A program made the position numbers and the translations under genes. DNA of 64,000 nucleotides, from the NCBI GenBank assembly GCA_016788705.1, contig JAEUSQ010000065.1:62001-126000 (forward strand), given 5' to 3'. The notes beneath the pieces are model-generated. The model ran no database searches and was not told the origin of the DNA. It saw nothing but the letters and a program-made list of their open reading frames with translations. The stretch is from Bacteroidetes Order II. bacterium. Its GTDB lineage: Bacteria; Bacteroidota; Rhodothermia; Rhodothermales; UBA2364. Numbering within the stretch: the first letter of the stretch is position 1; each line of letters opens with the position of its first letter. Of the stretch, positions 32,685 through 40,790 are shown piece by piece.

Positions 32685-35600
32685 TTACTGATTGATAATT
32701 GAATAAATGTTGATTACCGATTGATTTACCTGCTGAATACTTTTTAAGTAATTCAACTGTATGTCTGTGGCGGTTTGCAAAGCAAAAAGGTATTCCACAT
32801 AACTGATGTCGCCTGTGCGATAACCTAATTGAGCCGATGAAACAATCTCGTTTGCATTGGGTAATGCCTGTTGTTGATAATAGTTGAACGCTGCCAAATC
32901 TTGCTCGTATTGCTGTATGGCGTTTTTCAACTGCGTTTCCAACAAAATTTGCTCTTGTTGTACGTTGGCTTCTGTTGCTTGGCGTTGGTAGTCTAATGAT
33001 TTTATCCTTGCTTTTGTAGCTCCGAAAGTCAAAGGAATGGCAATACCAATGTTTACATAACTGAAACGATTGCCCGAATTAAAAAACTGTTCCTGTCCGT
33101 TGATAGTTTGAAAACCGATTAACGATTGATTGGTGTAACCAATAGTAAAATCGGGCAAACCTTGTGCTTTTTCAACCTTTTTGGTTTTCTCTGCAATTAA
33201 AATTTCTTGGTGCAGATTTTTAATAATCGGGTGATTTGCAATAACCGAACTATCCAACAAAGTGCTTACCTGCAAGGGCTGAAATTCTGTGTCGGTACTT
33301 ACTTCAAACGGTTCTTGTGTGTTCATCAACGCTTGTAAATTTTGATACGCATTTTGTAAATACACTTCGTTTTGTTTCAGCAACAAATTGATTTCGCCTT
33401 GCTTGGCTTGTGCCGTGCTGATTTCAACTTTTTTGGTGTCGCCCGTTTTGTAACGCAGTTCTGCCACTTTAATAAAATCGTTGTACAAACTATCTAAATG
33501 CAACAACTGTTTTTGATTGTGTTGCAAATACTGAATTTGATAGAAATAAGTACGCACTTGGTTTTTGAGTTCAAGCACCGTGATTTCACTTTGTAATTCC
33601 TTGCTTTTTACTTGTTCGTTTATCAGTTGTTTTTTAGCGACAAAAAGCGTTGGAAACGGAATTGTTTGTGCCACCTGAAAAGATTGGTCAAAATTTACGC
33701 TGTTGTATTGTCCTAACTGTGCGTTAAATTCCAATTTCGGTAATTCGCCTGATGTTCGTTTCAAACTTTGTGTTGATTGCAGTTCTAAATTTTTCGCTTT
33801 TACATTTCCGTTATTTTGCAAAGCAATGTTTATCGCCTCGTCAATTCCAATAACCTTTTTTGTTTGAGCATTGGCATTGAAACTAAAAACAGAAAGCAAC
33901 AACACGATTACGGTTGTAACGGTTTTCATATTTCCTTTTTTCTTGAATTTTATTTTTGAATTAAAAATGATGTAGAGTAACGGCAACACAAACAGCGTTA
34001 AGAAAGTAGCCGTTATCAAACCGCCAATTACAACAGTTGCCAATGGTTTCTGCACTTCTGCACCTGCACCTGTGCTTAATGCCATAGGCAAAAAGCCCAA
34101 ACTTGCAACGGTTGCCGTCATTAAAACAGGTCGCAATCTTTCTTTTGTGCCTTGTAAAACTCTTTGCAAAATGTCTGTAATTCCGTCTTTTTCTAATTGG
34201 TTGAAAGTGCCAATCAACACAATTCCATTGAGTACAGCCACACCAAACAGAGCAATAAAGCCTATACCCGCACTAATGCTGAAAGGCATATCACGCAACA
34301 GCAAAGCAAAAACGCCACCTATGGCACTCATTGGGATTGCGGTAAAAATCAGACTTGCCTGTTTGAGTGAACGGAATGTAAAGTACAGCAATGAAAAAAT
34401 GAGTAACAGCGAAACAGGTACAGCAATCATCAGACGTTTACTTGCTTTCTGTAAATTCTCAAACTGTCCGCCATAAGTGAAATAATAACCTGTCGGCAAT
34501 TTTACCTGCTCGTTCAATTTCTGCTGAATATCTTCTACCACACTTTGCACATCTCTACCCGATACATTGAAACCGATAACAATTCTGCGTTTGCTACTTT
34601 CACGGCTGATTTGCGAAGCACCTAATTTGTAACTGATAGTTGCCACTTGCGAAAGCGGAATTTGATTGCCTGTATTGGTAGGTATCATCAAATTACTTAC
34701 ATCGTCTATATCGGTTCTGTAAGTGCTGTCTAACCGAACAACCAAGTCAAAACGCCTTTCGTTTTCAAATACCTGCCCTGCGGTTTTTCCTGCAAAAGCC
34801 GTACTTAGTACATTGTTTACATCTTCTACATTGATGCCGTAATTGGCAAGCCGTGTTCTGTCGTATTCAACGTTAATTTGTGGCAATCCGCTAACTCGTT
34901 CCACTTGTGGCGAAGTTGCTCCGTTTACCGTTTGAATTACTTTACTAACCTTGTCTGCATACACGGCAAGGCTATCCAAATTTTCCCCGAAAATCTTAAC
35001 CGCTACATCTTGCCGTATGCCTGTCATCAGTTCGTTGAAACGCATTTGAATTGGCTGATTTTTTTCAAAGAATACGCCCGGAATGACTTCTAATTTTTCC
35101 GAAATTTCATCGGCTAACTCGTCATAACTTTTGTATGTTTTCCATTCTTTTTGCGGTTTCAACACAATGATTAAATCGGTGGCTTCGGGTGGCATCGGGT
35201 CGGTTGGAACTTCTGCCGTACCTGTTTTACCGACAACCATTTTTACTTCGTCAAATTCTTTGATAATTCTTGATGCCTGCATTGATGTTTCAATACTTTG
35301 GCTCAATGAACTGCCCTGCGGTAAAATGCAATGAAAAGCAAAATCGCCCTCCTGTAACTGCGGTATAAATTCGCCACCTAAATTTTTGAAAACGAAAAGA
35401 CTGATTGTAAAAAGTAAAAGAGTTGCTCCCACAATCGCAAACTTTGCTTTAACAGCTTTCTGCAAAAGCGGTTGGTAAATGCTTTGCAAAAAGTTCATCA
35501 TCTTGTCGGAAATGGTTTGCTTGTGCGAAATGTTTTTTGAGAGAAACAAAGCACACATCATTGGAATATAGGTAAGCGACAAAATCAATGCTCCGAAAAT

Positions 35601-37052
35601 GGCAAATCCTACGGTTTTAGCCATTGGCGTAAACATTTTGCCCTCAACACCAACCAATGTAAGAATAGGAATGTACACGATTAAAATAATGATTTCGCCA
35701 AACGCTGCACTGTTTCTGATTTTGGAAGCCGATAAAAAAACTTCATCGTCCATTTCTTGCTGTGTCAGCTTGTTCATTGATTTTCGCAAACCCAAATGGT
35801 GCAAAGTGGCTTCTACAATAATAACTGCACCGTCCACAATCAAACCGAAGTCAATAGCTCCCAAACTCATTAAGTTGGCACTTACTCCGAAAACATTCAT
35901 CAATCCCAATGCAAAAAGCATTGACAACGGAATGGCAGAAGCCACAATTAAACCTGCTCGTAAATTCCCCAAAAACAACACCAATACGAAAATGACTATC
36001 AATGCACCCTCAATCAAATTCTTTTCTACCGTGCTGATTGCTCTGCCAACTAAATCTGTTCTGTCCAAATAAGGCTCAATCACAATATCATCAGGCAAAG
36101 ATTTCTGAATGACAGGCAATTTTTCTTTGATACGTTTTACTACTTCATTGCTGTTTTCGCCTTTGAGCATCATAACGACACCACCAACGGCATCTACTTC
36201 GCCATTGTAGGTTAAAGCTCCGTAGCGAACCGCACTGCCAAAACGAACTTCGGCAACATCTTTTATAAAAATCGGAATACTGCCGTTAGTGTTTTTTACA
36301 GCTATGTTTTTTACATCTTCCAACGAAGTAACCAAACCAATACCCCGAATGAAGTAAGCATTTGGTTTCTTGTCAATGTACGCACCGCCTGTATTTTGAT
36401 TGTTCTTTTCAAGAGCATTGAAAATATCGGTAACACTTACACCCATTGCCTTTAAGCGGTTGGGATTTACGGCTACTTCGTATTGTTTCAGTTCGCCACC
36501 AAAACTGTTTACTTCGGCTATGCCTTTTGTTCCATTGAGCTGTCGGGCAACAATCCAATCCTGCATAGTACGCAGGTCTTTTGCGTTGTATTTGCTTTCA
36601 CTTCCTTTTTTCGGGTGCAAAATGTATTGATACACTTCACCCAAACCTGTGCTTACAGGTGCAAGTTCGGGTGTGCCGATGCCTTGCGGAATGTTCTGTT
36701 CGGCTTCTTTCAGTTTTTCATTGACAAGTTGTCGGGCAAAATAAATGTCCACATCATCGTCAAACACAACTGTAATAACAGAAAGCCCAAACCGTGAAAT
36801 GCTTCGGGTTTCTTCCAAGTCGGGAAGATTGGCAATGCTTTGTTCAATGGGAAATGTAACCAACTGTTCCACTTCCTGCCCTGCAAGCGTAGGGCAAACG
36901 GTAATAATTTGCACCTGATTGTTGGTAATATCAGGCACGGCATCTATGGGTAATTTGGTAACGCTCCAACTTCCCCATAAGATGAGTAACAAGGTCATTA
37001 TTCCAATGACTAACTTGTTTTTTATGCTAAATTTTATGATACTGTCTAACAT
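32685..37052 (-). CDS. Heavy-metal RND pump fused to TolC-type outer-membrane factor (CzcA-CzcC fusion)
   Basis: A 1,455-residue fusion. Residues 1-1030 are an HME-type RND transporter with the proton-relay motif DFGLIVDG.....E near 401, matching CzcA-like divalent-cation pumps. Residues from about 1042 start with a new signal-peptide-like segment (MKTVTTVIVLLLSVFSFNANAQ) and continue as an outer-membrane factor of the TolC/CzcC family. The frame is continuous, so either a fusion protein is cleaved after export or M1042 is an internal start. Such fusions recur in Bacteroidota. With the adaptor it forms the tripartite export system of cassette C2. Confidence 0.92.
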   Translation of the reverse strand: MLDSIIKFSIKNKLVIGIMTLLLILWGSWSVTKLPIDAVPDITNNQVQIITVCPTLAGQEVEQLVTFPIEQSIANLPDLEETRSISRFGLSVITVVFDDDVDIYFARQLVNEKLKEAEQNIPQGIGTPELAPVSTGLGEVYQYILHPKKGSESKYNAKDLRTMQDWIVARQLNGTKGIAEVNSFGGELKQYEVAVNPNRLKAMGVSVTDIFNALEKNNQNTGGAYIDKKPNAYFIRGIGLVTSLEDVKNIAVKNTNGSIPIFIKDVAEVRFGSAVRYGALTYNGEVDAVGGVVMMLKGENSNEVVKRIKEKLPVIQKSLPDDIVIEPYLDRTDLVGRAISTVEKNLIEGALIVIFVLVLFLGNLRAGLIVASAIPLSMLFALGLMNVFGVSANLMSLGAIDFGLIVDGAVIIVEATLHHLGLRKSMNKLTQQEMDDEVFLSASKIRNSAAFGEIIILIVYIPILTLVGVEGKMFTPMAKTVGFAIFGALILSLTYIPMMCALFLSKNISHKQTISDKMMNFLQSIYQPLLQKAVKAKFAIVGATLLLFTISLFVFKNLGGEFIPQLQEGDFAFHCILPQGSSLSQSIETSMQASRIIKEFDEVKMVVGKTGTAEVPTDPMPPEATDLIIVLKPQKEWKTYKSYDELADEISEKLEVIPGVFFEKNQPIQMRFNELMTGIRQDVAVKIFGENLDSLAVYADKVSKVIQTVNGATSPQVERVSGLPQINVEYDRTRLANYGINVEDVNNVLSTAFAGKTAGQVFENERRFDLVVRLDSTYRTDIDDVSNLMIPTNTGNQIPLSQVATISYKLGASQISRESSKRRIVIGFNVSGRDVQSVVEDIQQKLNEQVKLPTGYYFTYGGQFENLQKASKRLMIAVPVSLLLIFSLLYFTFRSLKQASLIFTAIPMSAIGGVFALLLRDMPFSISAGIGFIALFGVAVLNGIVLIGTFNQLEKDGITDILQRVLQGTKERLRPVLMTATVASLGFLPMALSTGAGAEVQKPLATVVIGGLITATFLTLFVLPLLYIIFNSKIKFKKKGNMKTVTTVIVLLLSVFSFNANAQTKKVIGIDEAINIALQNNGNVKAKNLELQSTQSLKRTSGELPKLEFNAQLGQYNSVNFDQSFQVAQTIPFPTLFVAKKQLINEQVKSKELQSEITVLELKNQVRTYFYQIQYLQHNQKQLLHLDSLYNDFIKVAELRYKTGDTKKVEISTAQAKQGEINLLLKQNEVYLQNAYQNLQALMNTQEPFEVSTDTEFQPLQVSTLLDSSVIANHPIIKNLHQEILIAEKTKKVEKAQGLPDFTIGYTNQSLIGFQTINGQEQFFNSGNRFSYVNIGIAIPLTFGATKARIKSLDYQRQATEANVQQEQILLETQLKNAIQQYEQDLAAFNYYQQQALPNANEIVSSAQLGYRTGDISYVEYLFALQTATDIQLNYLKSIQQVNQSVINIYSIINQ

Positions 37053-37087
37053 TATTAAATCAGTTAAATGAATAAATGAAATGACTA

Positions 37088-37136
37088 ATTGCGGTGCGTC
37101 AGCACCGTAATTATTTTGTTTTCCGCCTTAGCGGAA
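37088..37136. promoter_or_regulatory. Two tandem short palindromes upstream of the RND gene
   Basis: GCGGTGC/GCACCG arms (37088-37111, loop GTCA) and TTCCGC/GCGGAA (37121-37136, loop CTTA) lie in the gap between the DUF6660-like gene and the RND pump gene. Neither is followed by a clear T run on the minus strand. They may be an operator, an mRNA-processing site or a weak attenuator. Confidence 0.45.
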
Positions 37137-37149
37137 TTTCAATAATTCA

Positions 37150-37473
37150 TTAACTGATTTTTGGCGGTTGCCAAATGTTTCCGTAGAAGTTGGAAACGAA
37201 AGAGAACTCCCGATTTGGGAATGTGAGTTTTGAAACTACTACGAGTTTTGCAATTTTAATACTGAAAGGCGTGAACTTCGGGTTTGCTGAAACGCTGCAA
37301 CAAGTACAAGTGCAAAACGGACTGCAAATATCGTTGGTGTCGTTCTTGTGGCTGTGAGATTGTGAGTTGTCCGAAAGTTCGGTGTTAGTCTTGCAGTCGT
37401 TATACGCATCGCTACACGGCATTATTGACAATGCCAAAATGTAAATGCTGAATATGACTGTAAAAAACTTCAT
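37150..37473 (-). CDS. Small Cys-rich exported protein, DUF6660-like
   Basis: A 107-residue protein with an N-terminal hydrophobic segment (1-18), a His/Asp patch (SQSHSHKNDTND) and a cysteine cluster CSPFCTCTCC around residues 71-80. This is the pattern of the small DUF6660 proteins found at the head of metal-efflux operons in Bacteroidota. It may bind metal in the envelope or act in sensing. It is the first gene of cassette C2, upstream of the RND pump by about 100 nt. The function is a guess from context. Confidence 0.75.
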   Translation of the reverse strand: MKFFTVIFSIYILALSIMPCSDAYNDCKTNTELSDNSQSHSHKNDTNDICSPFCTCTCCSVSANPKFTPFSIKIAKLVVVSKLTFPNREFSFVSNFYGNIWQPPKIS

Positions 37474-37528
37474 TTGGTGGCAAAGTTAGTAAAATTCTGA
37501 AACGCTGTACTCAAAGCGTTGGAAAAAA

Positions 37529-37588
37529 TTGGCTCTTTTGGTTTTGTGAAGCGTTGGCGTTGTGTGTCGGGCAAAACCAAATGTGCCA
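37529..37588. repeat. Second-family hairpin, copy D (5' side of cassette C2)
   Basis: Arms TTGGCTCTTTTGGTTTTG (37529-37546) and CAAAACCAAATGTGCCA (37572-37588) pair except for the conserved mismatches. GCGTTGG words occur at 37,516, 37,551, 37,620 and 37,756. The stretch 37,474-37,866 holds only this hairpin and the att site; a 113-codon frame across it looks non-coding. Confidence 0.7.
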
Positions 37589-37709
37589 CTTGTGCGGTGG
37601 CAGAAAAACAAAAAAATGTGCGTTGGGCAAAAACTAAATCTTTGTCTTGTGTCATTGTCTGCTCGTTTTTTCTGTCCGTTTGGTCTTGGTGGTGTCGTCC
37701 GTTACCATT

Positions 37710-37821
37710 GCTGCCAACGGAAAGCAACAGCCGCCGTGCCTTCCCGCTTTTTCGTGCGTTGGGATTTTGTGCGGTGGCAAAAAGCGGGAAGGCATGGTCG
37801 GTCTGTTGCATGTTATAGCCA
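37710..37821. repeat. attC-like site of cassette C1
   Basis: Leading end of C2, GCTGCCAAC (37710-37718). Paired arms GCAACAG and CTGTTGC, then GCCTTCCCGCTTTTT and AAAAAGCGGGAAGGC, form the strongest stem in the array. The C1 core GTTATAGCCA (37812-37821) is the exact reverse complement of TGGCTATAAC at 40,761-40,770 (10 of 10). Confidence 0.88.
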
Positions 37822-37866
37822 TTTTTATTTGTTTTTTTATTAATTCATTAAATTTTAAAGGCGTAA

Positions 37867-38574
37867 TCATATAGATTTAATATAATTACATATTTTATTT
37901 ATATAACTAACATAGTCATTGTGTATAACGCTATTGCTAAAACTACCATAATTACGTGTACTTTTTTCAATACGCAAATTTTGATAATTTCTGTAAAAAT
38001 CATAATATTCATCTTTTGTACTAATTGCAAAATTTATTTCAGGTAATTTTACAACGTATAATAACGTTTTTGTAGGCGTATGTAAAAAATTATCAACATT
38101 ATCCTCTGAGAGTATATTATATTTTTTTGAGTTATGTAATGAAAATTCTTCCCATTTATCCCATTGTCCACTACTTTTATAATAAGGCATTTTTTCTGGT
38201 ATAACAAATATTTGAAAATAGGGTATATTATTGCTACGAATGTTCGCTGTCTCTCCTAACATATTTTCAAAATAATTATTAGAATTTTGAGAGTAATTTT
38301 GCATGACAAATTTAACCCCAATACCTGCAATTACTTTATTTTTTTGTAAAATAACGATATCTACATTTTTGTTTATATATCTTCCTTGTATTGAACCTTC
38401 TTTACCATCACCTATGTTTAGTGATTTTACAATATAATCTGTACCTATAATATTTATAATGTCTTTTGAAATAAAACTATGAAGTATTTTTAATTTTTCA
38501 TTACTTCTTGAGCCTGTTTCAAGAAATGCTTTAAACGAATTTGTTAAAGCATTTAAAAAGTTGTTTTCGTTCAT
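37867..38574 (-). CDS. Nuclease-like protein, partner in restriction-modification cassette C1
   Basis: A 235-residue protein. A possible PD-(D/E)XK-type core is seen at about residues 70-115 (NVDIVILQKN, IAGIGVKFVMQNYSQN, FENMLGETANI), with D and a lysine in the expected spacing but no clear acidic residue next to it. No named family is recognised. It lies 4 nt downstream of the gene at 38,579-39,235 and is the last gene of C1. It may be a second subunit of a heterodimeric restriction enzyme or the endonuclease itself. Confidence 0.65.
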   Translation of the reverse strand: MNENNFLNALTNSFKAFLETGSRSNEKLKILHSFISKDIINIIGTDYIVKSLNIGDGKEGSIQGRYINKNVDIVILQKNKVIAGIGVKFVMQNYSQNSNNYFENMLGETANIRSNNIPYFQIFVIPEKMPYYKSSGQWDKWEEFSLHNSKKYNILSEDNVDNFLHTPTKTLLYVVKLPEINFAISTKDEYYDFYRNYQNLRIEKSTRNYGSFSNSVIHNDYVSYINKICNYIKSI

Positions 38575-38578
38575 TTTT

Positions 38579-39235
38579 TTATTTTTTATAAGGTGGTAAA
38601 ATATTACGTTGTTTAAACCCTTTTATTTTTTTTATGTGTTCAGTTACAAATGGGGTTCTAATGTCTTTAAAGTCTACTTCATATGTATCTCGTTGGAAAA
38701 TAAAACTACCTCCATCATCTTTAATTCTTTTTGTGCCTGCCTTATATAATATACCAACCTTCCCCTGATAGACTAACTCTTTTTCAATGTAACCAATAAA
38801 AGAGGCGATGTAATGATTAAACTCTTCATGTATACTTATACAAAAATAGCAATCTGTAATTACCATATCTTTTTCCATTTGATATTTAGGCAAATTCAAA
38901 ACATAATTCTCACGAAAATTATTGTTTTTTCTTCCCATTGATTTAATATCAAATGAAATTGCTTTATCTTTTACAGTTAATTTAAAATCCATACCATAAT
39001 CTTGTCCATCTATTGCACCAAAGGCTCTTGTTGGTCTTGGAAGTTGATAAGCATCTGCAAAAACTATTTCACCCAATGAACCTGTAAACCTAAATTCACG
39101 TTGACGTTCTTTACCTTGTGGGTCATTTGCAAAAATATCGGTAACAGGGTGATTTAAAATAGAATAATCAACAATACTATTTGCATAATCAACTTGCTCT
39201 TCACTAACATCAATTTGGAAATAATACTCATTCAT
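38579..39235 (-). CDS. Probable type II restriction endonuclease (PD-(D/E)XK-like)
   Basis: A 218-residue protein with a plausible PD-(D/E)XK core: GSLGEIVFADAY (Glu), then DYGMDFKL (Asp), then AISFDIKSMGRK (D-I-K). It lies 2 nt downstream of an adenine methyltransferase gene and 4 nt upstream of a second nuclease-like gene, so the three are one operon and one cassette. Specificity is unknown. The call rests on the motif and on being next to the methyltransferase. Confidence 0.72.
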   Translation of the reverse strand: MNEYYFQIDVSEEQVDYANSIVDYSILNHPVTDIFANDPQGKERQREFRFTGSLGEIVFADAYQLPRPTRAFGAIDGQDYGMDFKLTVKDKAISFDIKSMGRKNNNFRENYVLNLPKYQMEKDMVITDCYFCISIHEEFNHYIASFIGYIEKELVYQGKVGILYKAGTKRIKDDGGSFIFQRDTYEVDFKDIRTPFVTEHIKKIKGFKQRNILPPYKK

Positions 39236-39237
39236 AA

Positions 39238-40743
39238 TTAAAACATTTTATTGTTATTTTCAAAATGTACTTTGAAATTTTTGATTTGTTTACTTGTAAT
39301 GGATTTATATCCTCCTGAAAAATCCTTTCCTGTAATTCGGATAAATTGATAAAATTCGTCAGAAGATAAAACGTTTTCGATTATTCTCCAATCTATAAAA
39401 GGTTGCTTTTTTGTTATAAATATGCCAGAATACATTAACACATCGGAACTTACTTTGTAATATTTAATCGCCCCGTTTATTAGTGTGCTTAGCACTATTT
39501 TTTCTTTATGCATAGACTGCACACCTTGACTTCTACCGTATTCATACCAAATTGCATTTTTATCTAAGTCTCTCGACATTAGTTCTTCTTTGTTTGATAA
39601 TAAGTATTTAAAACAAAAAGGATAATCTTTTATCATTTCATTTTCAGAAATAACAATATATCTATTCCCTACTTTTTTATATGGAAATATGATTTTAATA
39701 TTATCATCTTTTTCGCCTTTATATCTTGAACCCTTTATGCAAGTTTTTAAAATACTTTTCTCAATTAAATGTTCATTGAAATAAACTAAATCATTTTTAT
39801 TTTCACAAGTTCGAATATTTCCAATATATATTTTATCTCTTAATGTAGCAAAACCATATTGGACATCAAATAATTCACTAATAAAAGTGTTTTTATCAGA
39901 ATGTAATGTATTTAAAAAATTTTCACTTTCCTTATTTGTAAAAGACCAATCTCTCATATCTAATTCATTAAAATTAATATTATTAATGGTCTTGATTTTA
40001 TTATTTATTAGTTCTTTATAACAAAATTCATCTTTGTAAGTACCTAATTCAAGTATAGTTATTGCAGTATATGTTGAAAAACCTTTAAATATTTTATTTG
40101 CTTTAAAATCTATTAATGTATGTATCCATTTTTTTATCTTTAAGAAATCACGAAACCTATTATATGAACTGTTATGCAAATAACTATTAGGTGTTATATA
40201 ACCTATTTTGCCATTTGAATTTATCATATAAAAAGCCATCTCGAAAAAGGTTAAATAAATATCTATTGTACCATCTGAATATTCAAAATTTTCTTTTATT
40301 AAATCTCTTGTTGTACTATCTAAATTATGTATTCTTATATATGGTGGGTTGCCAACTATATAGTCAAATAAATTATGATATTTACTGTAAATAAATAATG
40401 TGTTTTCATTAAAGATATTCCATTTAATTTTTTCAATACCTAATAATTGATTAACTAAATTATTTAGATTGTCTATACATTTTTTATATTCTATTTCGTC
40501 TAATTCAATACCATAGATATACTTTTCTAAACCTTGTACTATTTCTTCTTTATATAAATTATTTCTTTTCCCTTCATTTATATAACGCTTTACAATTTCT
40601 TTCAGGAATGCTCCGTCTCCGCAAGCAGGCTCTAAAATATATCTTGTCAAAATTTCAACCTCATAATAATTTACTAAGTCTAATATTTCATTAACTACCC
40701 ATTCTGGTGTAAATACTTGTCCTAATGTTTTATGTTTAGTCAT
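39238..40743 (-). CDS. N6-adenine DNA methyltransferase (Eco57I-like class)
   Basis: A 501-residue methyltransferase. The LGQVFTPEWVV segment precedes motif I EPACGDGAF (about 58-66), and motif IV NPPYIRIH is near residue 131. The C-terminal 200 residues likely form the target-recognition part. It is the first gene of the first cassette, starting only about 26 nt from the junction with the recombinase gene. It therefore probably has no full promoter of its own and may be read from the recombinase promoter. Two nuclease-like genes follow at once. Confidence 0.9.
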   Translation of the reverse strand: MTKHKTLGQVFTPEWVVNEILDLVNYYEVEILTRYILEPACGDGAFLKEIVKRYINEGKRNNLYKEEIVQGLEKYIYGIELDEIEYKKCIDNLNNLVNQLLGIEKIKWNIFNENTLFIYSKYHNLFDYIVGNPPYIRIHNLDSTTRDLIKENFEYSDGTIDIYLTFFEMAFYMINSNGKIGYITPNSYLHNSSYNRFRDFLKIKKWIHTLIDFKANKIFKGFSTYTAITILELGTYKDEFCYKELINNKIKTINNINFNELDMRDWSFTNKESENFLNTLHSDKNTFISELFDVQYGFATLRDKIYIGNIRTCENKNDLVYFNEHLIEKSILKTCIKGSRYKGEKDDNIKIIFPYKKVGNRYIVISENEMIKDYPFCFKYLLSNKEELMSRDLDKNAIWYEYGRSQGVQSMHKEKIVLSTLINGAIKYYKVSSDVLMYSGIFITKKQPFIDWRIIENVLSSDEFYQFIRITGKDFSGGYKSITSKQIKNFKVHFENNNKMF

Positions 40744-40754
40744 ATTTTTTCTTT

Positions 40755-40790
40755 TTTTATTGGCTATAACTTAGTTATATCTGCCCTTTT
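40755..40790. other. attI-like insertion site at the end of the recombinase gene
   Basis: The leading end of cassette C1 (TGGCTATAAC, 40761-40770) touches the recombinase stop codon (40,771-40,773) with the expected G|TT break one base beyond it. The junction forms a near-perfect inverted repeat, TATAACTTAGTTATA. The recombinase's last codons thus supply half of the core site. No long stem is present, unlike the attC-like sites, as expected for attI. Confidence 0.72.

Noticed and set aside
37470-37811. A 113-codon minus-strand frame
   Set aside because: It crosses hairpin copy D and the att site and has the low-complexity look of repeat-derived translation, so it is taken as non-coding.
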